Source: Phycisphaerales bacterium (GTDB lineage: Bacteria; Planctomycetota; Phycisphaerae; Phycisphaerales; SM1A02). Taken from it: 12,296 nt of DNA. A program made the translations under genes and the position numbers. Positions within the stretch are counted from its first letter, which is position 1. Every line of letters starts with the position of its first letter. This document shows, piece after piece, positions 1-5,266 of the stretch. The stretch is taken from assembly GCA_003520025.1 (NCBI GenBank), contig DOVP01000010.1, positions 691-12,986 of the forward strand, in the 5' to 3' direction. The notes under the pieces are model-generated. The model saw nothing but the letters and a program-made list of their open reading frames with translations. It searched no databases and had not been told where the DNA came from.

Positions 1-194
1 GCGACCGTCCCGGTGACACCATTGAACCGTCCCCAGAATCGCCCCGCACCCGCATGATGGATGCGAAAAAGCGTGGTTGAATGCACAGAATCGATTTTGA
101 ACACTTCAGCCTGTGAACTTTTTGATTCCTGCATCGCCGCACCGCCACAGAGCACACCCAATACAACGATTCCTATCAGTAGTGTCTTGTACAT
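1..194 (-). CDS. YceI-family secreted protein, N-terminal part (runs off the left edge)
   Basis: Reading the minus strand from an ATG at 194-192 gives 64 complete codons without a stop. Residues 1-21 form a signal peptide: a lysine near the start, then a hydrophobic stretch (LLIGIVVLGVLCGGAA). The mature part contains FKIDSVHSTTLFRIHHAG followed by GRFWGRFNGVTGTV. This matches the opening of YceI proteins, which usually read like 'y.iD..HS.v.F.v.H.g...v.GrF....G'. YceI proteins are periplasmic or exported lipocalin-like beta-barrels that bind isoprenoid or amphiphilic lipids. The family is recognised from this pattern alone, because about two thirds of the protein lies outside the window. A cysteine at residue 16 is not in a good lipobox, so signal peptidase I cleavage is more likely than lipoprotein processing. 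It is divergent from the MgtC remnant, with 53 nt between the starts. Confidence 0.75.
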   Translation of the reverse strand, partial: MYKTLLIGIVVLGVLCGGAAMQESKSSQAEVFKIDSVHSTTLFRIHHAGAGRFWGRFNGVTGTV

Positions 195-247
195 GCCAGC
201 ACTGTACCCGACGAATTGCGATATGCCCCGAAACTCTTGAGAGAGCC

Positions 248-481
248 ATGCCGATGCCGGATCTACTTTCACTCGCCCTCGCCACAGCACTCGGGCTGCT
301 GATCGGACTACAACGGGAGTGGGCCGATCAATATCCCGCCGGTCGCACATTCACGCTGATCACGTTCTTCGGAGCGTTGTCGGGACTGCTGTCTCGCGAG
401 TTGGGCGATCCCCCGTCAATACGGGGAGGTCTTTGCCAGACGATTCCGCTGGTTGATCTCCGCCCATTCAGGGCCCTGTGA
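248..481 (+). pseudogene. Truncated MgtC/SapB-family (DUF4010-like) membrane protein remnant
   Basis: The 77-residue frame opens with ATG at 248 (alternative ATG at 254) behind a GAGAG sequence at 241-245. Residues 4-53 carry the MgtC-family N-terminus: a membrane helix ending GLLIGLQREWAD, then PAGRTFTLITFFGALSGLL as the second helix. 'GLLIGLxRE' followed by 'aGxRTftLi' is the family hallmark. Intact relatives have several more helices, and DUF4010 forms exceed 400 residues. Here the hydrophobic pattern stops near residue 54 (about position 410), and the tail to the TGA at 479-481 looks like random coding. No other frame continues the family. The end overlaps the 3' end of the convergent DsbB-family gene by 14 nt. 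I read it as a decayed or deleted gene; a real short protein or an assembly join cannot be excluded. Intact members are linked to magnesium homeostasis and virulence. Confidence 0.6.
411..426. other. Perfect 6-bp hairpin at the end of the MgtC similarity
   Basis: CCCCGT, loop CAAT, ACGGGG. The hairpin sits exactly where MgtC-like coding ends and about 40 nt beyond the stop of the convergent DsbB-family gene. There is no run of T on either strand after it, so it is not a standard intrinsic terminator. It could still be a weak bidirectional stop, or simply the scar of the event that removed the rest of the MgtC gene. Confidence 0.3.
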
Positions 482-1037
482 ACAACCTGTACGAAGTCGG
501 ATTGTCCGGCAGATACAAGTGCAGTCCGGCCTCGCAGAAGGCGGACACCGCATTGGCGAAAATGAAGATGCCAAAAATCCACAGCACCGCGAGCGACCAC
601 GTTTTGCTGTTACCCGCCTGTGGACGCCAGCGGCTGCACAGAAGCAGTCCAAATCCACTGAAGACCAGCACCGTCAAAAACACCACAACCGCCCATGAGT
701 ACAGATGCATGCCCATCACCGCCGAGCCATAACCTGTATCGCCGGGCATGATGTGCAGCAGCACCTGCCTGCTCGAAGCAACGAGTCCAACAATCGCTCC
801 GAGAACGCTCATCCCATACCCCGCCATGACGGCTCCTGATGAAACATCTCGCTGTTTGAGTCCGTCCATGATGATGAGCGCAGGTCCCATCAGACAGAGC
901 AGCATCGCCATCCGCTGAATGAGGCAGAGCGGGCAAGGGTATTCCCACTCCACAAACTGCATCCAGAAAGCACCGCCGAGCACGCCGCACACGGCGAGAA
1001 TCTCGATGGAGGCGATGAAGTAGAGAAACCGGCGCAT
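468..1037 (-). CDS. DsbB-family disulfide bond formation membrane protein
   Basis: This is a 189-residue protein with five predicted membrane helices (about residues 5-24, 41-58, 71-93, 112-134 and 147-166). The redox motif CPLC is at C35-C38, followed by LIQR, just before helix 2, as in DsbB, which reoxidises the thiol oxidase DsbA and passes electrons to quinone. The loop between helices 3 and 4 contains LLHIMPGDTGYGS and then GMHLYSWA, a pattern I associate with the DsbB branch that carries a C-terminal helix. The ending PDNPTSYRL is also typical of that branch. The second cysteine pair of classical DsbB is not visible: the loop lacks cysteine, and only C168 lies near the C-terminus. ATG at 1037 is chosen because it begins the first membrane segment; longer starts would read through the preceding gene. 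The gene starts 10 nt after that gene's stop, so the two are probably cotranscribed. Confidence 0.82.
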   Translation of the reverse strand: MRRFLYFIASIEILAVCGVLGGAFWMQFVEWEYPCPLCLIQRMAMLLCLMGPALIIMDGLKQRDVSSGAVMAGYGMSVLGAIVGLVASSRQVLLHIMPGDTGYGSAVMGMHLYSWAVVVFLTVLVFSGFGLLLCSRWRPQAGNSKTWSLAVLWIFGIFIFANAVSAFCEAGLHLYLPDNPTSYRLFTGP

Positions 1038-1047
1038 CAAGTGGGTC

Positions 1048-1206
1048 TCAGAAGGAAAGGTTGAGTGGATCAGTGATGTGATGCCACAACAGCAGCGACA
1101 CCGCAGCAAGTGTGATGACAAAACAGATGATTGCCGGCCAGCGGCGTTTCGTCCGCATGGCCAGCAGGGTGACAAGCAGCATGAGGAAGATGGCGGTCGC
1201 GATCAT
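1048..1206 (-). CDS. Small 52-residue membrane protein, DUF5993-like
   Basis: Reading from ATG at 1206 gives 52 residues ending at TGA 1050-1048. It has a hydrophobic helix (about residues 2-16), a short basic turn (MRTKRRW, 17-23), a second helix (24-41), and the tail WHHITDPLNLSF. From memory this matches the roughly 50-residue DUF5993 family, whose members end in a His-rich 'HH.TDPL.L.F'-type motif and often sit beside dsbB-like genes. I could not run a search, so the family name is likely rather than certain. The small hairpin-like topology and the His pair suggest a subunit or partner of the neighbouring DsbB homologue in the membrane. The gene lies 24 nt after the phosphofructokinase stop and 10 nt before the DsbB-family start, an operon-like layout. 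An AAGGA lies about 20 nt upstream, too far for this ATG but well placed for a CTG at 1218, which is unlikely to be the start. Confidence 0.75.
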   Translation of the reverse strand: MIATAIFLMLLVTLLAMRTKRRWPAIICFVITLAAVSLLLWHHITDPLNLSF

Positions 1207-1230
1207 ATGAACAGTGTACAGACGTTCCTT

Positions 1231-2499
1231 CTAGCGCAGTTGCAACGGTGCTGGCTCGCGCAAGACCTGTGGCTCAAACCGCACCCGGAAGGCAGCAACG
1301 TCACCCCCGTACGCTTCGGCAAGATCCTCGATGCGCCGGGCATCCTCAAAGTCGTCCCTGCGGATCCGAATCATGTATCGCCGCGCAATCGCGTACCGCG
1401 TAGAGTTGATGTCGACGAGCCGGACCTTCATTCGCCCGGTCACAGGATCCATCAACTCGTCGAATGGAATCGGCACAAAGCGGCCCTGCTGCATGCTGAC
1501 CATGGCCCCGCTGCCACCTTGGACAAGGAACTCGGCGCCGCAATAGCCCAGATCGCGGGTGTACTCAAGGTCGATCGGAATAGGTGCCGCGCTGCGAAGT
1601 TCATAGCCAAGGTTCTTGGCGACGACTGTTGTGTCGTGCTCGAGTTGCGAGAGCCGCCGCATCACTTCGGCTTGCAGCACCCGCCCGAGATCCAGTTCAG
1701 AAAGGCGAATGTTTCCATGATCATCCCGTTCAACAAGACCAAGCGAAGCGAGTTCCTCTGGATCGATCGCCAGGCATACGCCCTCGGCCACGACCACAAC
1801 GCCATCACGTCGCCCGAGTACCCGGCGTTTGATGATGGCACCAACGATGATGTCGGCGACCTCATCGAGCGTTACCCGATCACCGTTGAATTCCTCCGGA
1901 ATCACAGTTACTGTCGCGCCAGCGGCCTTGCCGATGCCAAGCGCCAGATGCCCCGCCTTGCGCCCCATCGTCACGACGATGTACCACCGCGAGGTCGTCT
2001 TGGCATCCACCATCAGGCTGTGCACGATGCCGACACCGACATGCCGCGCCGTTTCGTAACCAAACGTATTGATATCCGGCGGCAGGTCGAGGTCGTTGTC
2101 GATCGTCTTTGGTACGTGAGCAACCCGTATGTCACTTCCATCCGCATCTGCGATCGACTTCGCCGAGAGGGCCGTGTCATCGCCGCCGATCGTCAAGAGC
2201 ATCGTGACTCCAAGCCCCTGCAATGTGGACACCACGGCCTTGATCGCCGCAGGATCCGCCGTCGGATTCGCCCGGGATGTCCGCAGCACCGAGCCTCCGA
2301 GGAAGTGGATACGGCTGACGCGGGCAATATCCAGCGGCTCCGCGCACAAGGCATCCCCTTCCATCAGCCGCTCGAAGCCATCGCGGATACCAAGCACCTC
2401 AACCCCCCGCAGCCTCGCCCGAATCGTCGCGGCGGCAATCACACTGTTGATACCCGGGGCCGGTCCGCCCCCCACGAGCATGGCAAGTCGTTCGCTCAT
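1231..2499 (-). CDS. pfp: 6-phosphofructokinase, PPi-dependent type
   Basis: This is a 422-residue cytoplasmic glycolytic enzyme that phosphorylates fructose 6-phosphate to fructose 1,6-bisphosphate. The phosphoryl-donor loop reads GGGPAPG at 10-16. GGS.L.TSR at 68-76, GGDDT at 105-109, PKTIDND at 130-136 (catalytic base D134), MGRKAGHLA at 178-186 and PEEF at 201-204 follow in family order. Two residues decide the donor in this family. ATP enzymes have glycine at both positions (G104 and G124 in E. coli), whereas here they are D108 and K131, the PPi-dependent combination. The reaction should therefore be reversible and use pyrophosphate. ATG at 2499 starts right before the conserved loop; extension upstream would run into the divergent gene. 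It appears to head an operon with the DUF5993-like and DsbB-family genes (24-nt gap). No strong Shine-Dalgarno is present. Biochemical confirmation of the donor is lacking. Confidence 0.9.
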   Translation of the reverse strand: MSERLAMLVGGGPAPGINSVIAAATIRARLRGVEVLGIRDGFERLMEGDALCAEPLDIARVSRIHFLGGSVLRTSRANPTADPAAIKAVVSTLQGLGVTMLLTIGGDDTALSAKSIADADGSDIRVAHVPKTIDNDLDLPPDINTFGYETARHVGVGIVHSLMVDAKTTSRWYIVVTMGRKAGHLALGIGKAAGATVTVIPEEFNGDRVTLDEVADIIVGAIIKRRVLGRRDGVVVVAEGVCLAIDPEELASLGLVERDDHGNIRLSELDLGRVLQAEVMRRLSQLEHDTTVVAKNLGYELRSAAPIPIDLEYTRDLGYCGAEFLVQGGSGAMVSMQQGRFVPIPFDELMDPVTGRMKVRLVDINSTRYAIARRYMIRIRRDDFEDARRIEDLAEAYGGDVAAFRVRFEPQVLREPAPLQLR

Positions 2500-2531
2500 G
2501 CGGGAAAGGCTACCTGCTAGGCTGCCGCCCA
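2497..2531. other. Divergent start junction with almost no intergenic space
   Basis: The phosphofructokinase start (CAT, 2497-2499) and the DUF1080 start (ATG, 2531) are separated by only 31 nt. An in-frame alternative DUF1080 start at 2498 would share the tetranucleotide CATG with the phosphofructokinase start. No promoter or strong Shine-Dalgarno is visible in between, so at least one promoter must lie inside the opposite gene. Confidence 0.5.
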
Positions 2532-3808
2532 TGTCAATCACCCTCACTACGTGCCTCACGCTCGCCGCCGCCACAGGTGATGGCTGGGGCGATCTCTTTA
2601 ACGGCGAGACCCTCGCCGGCTGGGTCAACGTCAACGGCGCCGCCACCACCTGGCGAGCCGAAGACGGCATGATTCGCTGCACCGGCAAGCCCACGTGCCT
2701 GCTGCGAACAGCTCGCATGTACGAAGACTTCATCCTTGAACTCGAATGGATGCACCACGAGGAGAAAGGCAACGCAGGCGTCTTTGTCTGGTCCGATGCC
2801 CTTCCCGCCCCCGGTGTGCCTTTCTCGAAAGCGATCGAAGTCCAAGTGATGATCGGCACCGAGACCGAGAACTACACAAGCGAAGGCGACATCTTCTCGA
2901 TCTGGGGCGCCACCATGACACCCGACAGACCACATCCCGGCGGCTGGTCGCGGTGCCTGCCCTCCGAAGCGCGAACCAAGGGTGCTGGCGAATGGAACCA
3001 GTACACGATCACCTGCAAGGATGGCCACATCTCACTGGCCGTCAACGGAAAGGTGGTCAGCGGTGGGTACGACTGCAACCCGCGGAGGGGATATATCTGC
3101 CTTGAATCCGAAGGCACACCGGTAGATTTTCGAAATCTCCGCATCAAGGAACTTCCCGAAGAACCATCGCCGTGGGCGGCCAATGCCAACGATGCCGAAG
3201 GGTTTCGCCCGCTCTTCAACGGACTTGACTTCACAGGGTGGAAAAAACCAGAAGGCCACGAAGACAACTGGTCTGTGCAGGGCACGAGCATTGCGCACAA
3301 CGGCAATGGCGGCGATCTCTGGACGAGCAACTCCTACGATGACTTCGACCTGATTGTCGATTGGAAATGGACCGGCGAATCTCAGGGACAAATGGAACGC
3401 CCGGTCATTCACCCGGACGGAAACAACGCCACCAATGAAGATGGCACGCCCAAGATGGTCACCATCGAAGAGCGGGACAGCGGCATCTACCTCCGCGGCA
3501 ATACCAAGAGCCAAGTCAACCTCTGGTGCTGGCCCGTGGGAAGCGGCGAGGTATGGGGCTATCGCACTGATACCACCCAGCCGCCCGAAGTTCGCGCTGC
3601 CGTCACTCCCAAGGTAGCCGCCGACGCCAAGGTCGGCCAGTGGAATCGATACTTCATTCGCATGCGAGGCGAGTACCTGACGGTCGTGCTCAACGGCATC
3701 ACCGTCATCGACCACGCGCATCTCCCGGGGGTGCCGGCCAGCGGCCCGATCGGCCTGCAGAGCCATGGCAGCGGTATCGCCTTCTCCAACATCCTGATTC
3801 GCCGCTGA
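2531..3808 (+). CDS. Tandem DUF1080 protein (3-keto-disaccharide hydrolase / glycan-binding fold), probably exported
   Basis: This is a 425-residue protein with two DUF1080 domains. Domain 1 (about 19-206) opens with LFNGETLAGW and contains EWNQYTI with AVNGK, ending GYICLESEGTPVDFRNLRI. Domain 2 (about 224-424) opens with LFNGLDFTGW and contains RDSGIYLRG, QWNRYFI with VVLNG, and GPIGLQSHGSGIAFSNILI. These are the family's repeated landmarks. The fold is a concanavalin-like beta-jellyroll. Characterised members hydrolyse 3-keto-glycosides, and others are assumed to bind or cut glycans; planctomycetes carry many copies. The N-terminus from ATG 2531 has a short hydrophobic stretch (ITLTTCLTLAAA) but no basic residue. 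Starting at ATG 2498 would add MRERLPARLPP and give a more normal signal peptide, so that start deserves consideration. It is followed by a strong terminator, so it is probably monocistronic. Confidence 0.9.
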   Translation: MSITLTTCLTLAAATGDGWGDLFNGETLAGWVNVNGAATTWRAEDGMIRCTGKPTCLLRTARMYEDFILELEWMHHEEKGNAGVFVWSDALPAPGVPFSKAIEVQVMIGTETENYTSEGDIFSIWGATMTPDRPHPGGWSRCLPSEARTKGAGEWNQYTITCKDGHISLAVNGKVVSGGYDCNPRRGYICLESEGTPVDFRNLRIKELPEEPSPWAANANDAEGFRPLFNGLDFTGWKKPEGHEDNWSVQGTSIAHNGNGGDLWTSNSYDDFDLIVDWKWTGESQGQMERPVIHPDGNNATNEDGTPKMVTIEERDSGIYLRGNTKSQVNLWCWPVGSGEVWGYRTDTTQPPEVRAAVTPKVAADAKVGQWNRYFIRMRGEYLTVVLNGITVIDHAHLPGVPASGPIGLQSHGSGIAFSNILIRR

Positions 3809-3823
3809 GGGCTGTCGAACGGA

Positions 3824-3850
3824 GGGAATTCCGGAATTCCCGCATTTTTT
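3824..3850 (+). terminator. Rho-independent terminator after the DUF1080 gene
   Basis: A perfect 18-bp palindrome at 3824-3841 (GGGAATT, CCGG, AATTCCC) is followed after three bases by six T (3845-3850), 15 nt past the DUF1080 stop. The stem plus U-tract is the standard intrinsic terminator layout on the plus strand. It separates the DUF1080 gene from the GYF-domain gene downstream. Confidence 0.85.
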
Positions 3851-3902
3851 CAGTCTGTTTGACTTGCAATCTCCCCTACGGCGCGCGACAACTAAGAGTA
3901 GG

Positions 3903-3923
3903 TATCCATCCTGATTGTGGATA
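3903..3923 (+). promoter_or_regulatory. Dyad TATCCA-N9-TGGATA just upstream of the GYF gene's ribosome site
   Basis: Perfect 6-bp inverted arms at 3903-3908 and 3918-3923 lie two bases before the AAGGAG sequence. The 21-bp size fits an operator for a dimeric repressor, or a small 5' UTR hairpin affecting translation. No -35/-10 pair of good quality was found nearby: TTGACT occurs at 3859-3864 but has no matching -10. A short dyad can occur by chance. Confidence 0.3.
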
Positions 3924-3925
3924 GA

Positions 3926-3931
3926 AAGGAG
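3926..3931 (+). promoter_or_regulatory. Shine-Dalgarno AAGGAG deciding the GYF-gene start
   Basis: AAGGAG lies 6 nt before ATG 3938. It rules out the longer in-frame start at 3917, which would place this site inside the coding region. It is the best ribosome-binding site in the window. Confidence 0.8.
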
Positions 3932-3937
3932 TTTGCC

Positions 3938-4459
3938 ATGACGCAAGCGACTGAGGGGACCGCGAGATACCGCATCCGCCACGACGGCCAGACCTCACCG
4001 TGGATGACGGCTGAGCAACTCAAACAGGCCACACTGCTCGGACAAGTGCCACCGGAAGCCATGGTGCAGCCGTCGGGCAGGAGCGAGTGGATTCAGGCCA
4101 GCACCATCAAGGGCCTGGAATTTCCCGCTCCTCCGGAGTCTCAAACGCCACCCGAACCGGCCGATCACCATCCTCGCTTCCAGACCATGCGGGAACTGCT
4201 CGCCAACTTCCTGCACTGTCCGATCTCGATCAACTTGCGGCAGGCCGACCACTTCGACGAAGCGGAACTCCTGCTCTGCTGCGAAGACCACTTCGAGGTC
4301 AATCTGCCACGGCTCAAGACCAGAGCCTTCGTCCCCTACGCTCGAATCAAAGCCATCGCCTCCGTCGAACTCGACGAACAAGGCAACCAATACCGCGACA
4401 CGCACAAGGTCCGCATCGAAGTCGAAGCCTGTCAGGCTTTCACCGCCACCGGCGACTGA
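3938..4459 (+). CDS. GYF_2 (DUF4339)-domain protein with unrecognised C-terminal domain
   Basis: This is a 173-residue protein with no signal peptide or membrane helix, so probably cytoplasmic. Residues 11-60 fit the bacterial GYF_2 pattern: YRIRHDGQTSPWMTAEQL, then a loop with VPPEAMVQPSGRSEWIQA, ending in the usual 'W+qas'. GYF domains bind proline-rich peptides; the bacterial GYF_2 versions are little studied and usually lie on regulatory or membrane proteins. A proline-rich linker (about 62-78) follows. Residues 84-167 form a second domain I do not recognise. It contains LHCPISINLRQADHFDEAELLLCCEDHFEV in two parts and then AFVPYARIKAIASVEL, with alternating hydrophobic residues suggesting beta-strands in a PH- or Sm-like small barrel. 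Its stop is 7 nt from the stop of the convergent Bax-inhibitor-like gene, with no hairpin between. Function is unknown. Confidence 0.8.
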   Translation: MTQATEGTARYRIRHDGQTSPWMTAEQLKQATLLGQVPPEAMVQPSGRSEWIQASTIKGLEFPAPPESQTPPEPADHHPRFQTMRELLANFLHCPISINLRQADHFDEAELLLCCEDHFEVNLPRLKTRAFVPYARIKAIASVELDEQGNQYRDTHKVRIEVEACQAFTATGD

Positions 4460-4466
4460 ACTCTTC

Positions 4467-5192
4467 TCAATCGCGTCCCATCAAAAAGACCACGACGTAG
4501 TAGAACATCAGCATCACCGAGGCGAACAAACCAAGCGCCGCCGCCACATGCTGATCGGTTCGCCATTTATGCATCGCTGCTGACGTTTGATACAGCAGCA
4601 TGCTCGCAGCGAGCATGATCATCAGCCCAGCGAAGAACACGCCAAGCGAGAAGCCGAAGATGATCGCCCCCACGATGGTCAGCATCGCCGCGATGCCGCC
4701 CACGGCGACCACGCCGCGAAGCCACGAGAAGTTCACGCCTGAAATCAGCACATAGGCCGTGAGCGCGCCGCACACACCAAACGTCACGATCGCAGCGGTT
4801 GAGAGAATCCCGTCGCCGCCATGCCGCGTCGCGATATAGAGCAGCGGCGCAAAGATGAGCGCCTCCGCCACCACATACAGCCCGAGTCCGAGGTACTGCA
4901 CCCCGGCCCCCGCCGTGCTCCGCGCCAGCCGATCAGCCCCGTACGCCACACCCATGAACAGTCCGAGCACGAGCAACCAGGTCATTCCACTTCCAGCCAT
5001 CGTTTCCACGACCGAACTAATAAATGGCAACCGAAGCAGCAGCGATTCCACCACCACAAACGCAACGATCGCCCCTGCAAGATGCAGGTACGTCCGCCGC
5101 AAAAACGCCACTCTTGCCGCATCCATGCGTCCAGTTGCCTCTCGAGCCGGCCGAGCATCCGCTCGCATGTAGTCGCGTGATTCAAATCCCAT
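4467..5192 (-). CDS. Bax inhibitor-1/YccA-like seven-helix membrane protein
   Basis: This is a 241-residue protein. A charged N-terminal stretch (1-30) leads into FLRRTYLHLAGAI (30-42), the family's entry into helix 1. Further helices lie at about 37-55, 69-86, 99-121, 130-151, 157-182, 184-203 and 217-237, the seven-helix TMBIM/YccA layout. Family members act as calcium-leak channels or as partners of membrane proteases. In Bacillus YetJ two aspartates in the last helices form a pH-sensing pair. By my alignment those positions are Q202 (in LLYQTS, usually YDTQ-like) and S225 (in GLFASVML, usually LYLD-like), so the pair seems to be missing. ATG 5192 is chosen because GGAG lies 6 nt upstream; the in-frame TTG at 5210 lacks such support. 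A promoter-like sequence lies 46 nt upstream, so it can be transcribed separately from the symporter gene before it. Confidence 0.85.
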   Translation of the reverse strand: MGFESRDYMRADARPAREATGRMDAARVAFLRRTYLHLAGAIVAFVVVESLLLRLPFISSVVETMAGSGMTWLLVLGLFMGVAYGADRLARSTAGAGVQYLGLGLYVVAEALIFAPLLYIATRHGGDGILSTAAIVTFGVCGALTAYVLISGVNFSWLRGVVAVGGIAAMLTIVGAIIFGFSLGVFFAGLMIMLAASMLLYQTSAAMHKWRTDQHVAAALGLFASVMLMFYYVVVFLMGRD

Positions 5193-5198
5193 CGGAGT

Positions 5199-5202
5199 CT
5201 CC
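5199..5202 (-). promoter_or_regulatory. Shine-Dalgarno GGAG deciding the Bax-inhibitor-like start
   Basis: On the minus strand GGAG is followed by six bases and ATG at 5192. This supports the shorter protein over the TTG start at 5210, which would lie before the site. Confidence 0.6.
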
Positions 5203-5237
5203 AAGAGCAAGGTGATTTTATTCAGAGTCGACGAGGC

Positions 5238-5266
5238 AGGATAGGGTCAGTCGGGCCGCTTGTCAG
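5238..5266 (-). promoter_or_regulatory. Sigma70-like promoter of the Bax-inhibitor-like gene
   Basis: On the minus strand, CTGACA (5266-5261, five of six consensus bases) and TATCCT (5243-5238, four of six) are 17 bp apart. The -35 overlaps the stop codon of the symporter gene. Transcription would begin near 5231, giving a leader of about 40 nt. It is the best promoter candidate in the window, but sigma-factor preferences in this lineage are uncertain. Confidence 0.5.

Noticed and set aside
1206..1218. CTG at 1218 as a start for the small membrane protein, placed well after AAGGA
   Set aside because: CTG starts are rare, and the ATG at 1206 begins directly before the first hydrophobic helix; four extra residues add nothing recognisable.
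1078..2520. Long plus-strand open frame (480 codons) opposite the phosphofructokinase gene
   Set aside because: Its translation is rich in His, Arg and Pro with no domain pattern, while the opposite strand encodes a complete enzyme. It is a codon-bias shadow.
3824..3841. Doubled EcoRI-like sequence that could be a cloning linker
   Set aside because: The palindrome is followed by a T-tract in exact terminator geometry just after a stop codon, and the flanking DNA is continuous in character.
3859..3864. TTGACT as a -35 box for the GYF gene
   Set aside because: No acceptable -10 is found 15-19 bp downstream.
3032..3982. Minus-strand open frame (316 codons) opposite the DUF1080 gene
   Set aside because: It crosses the terminator and the start of the GYF gene, and its product shows no family resemblance.
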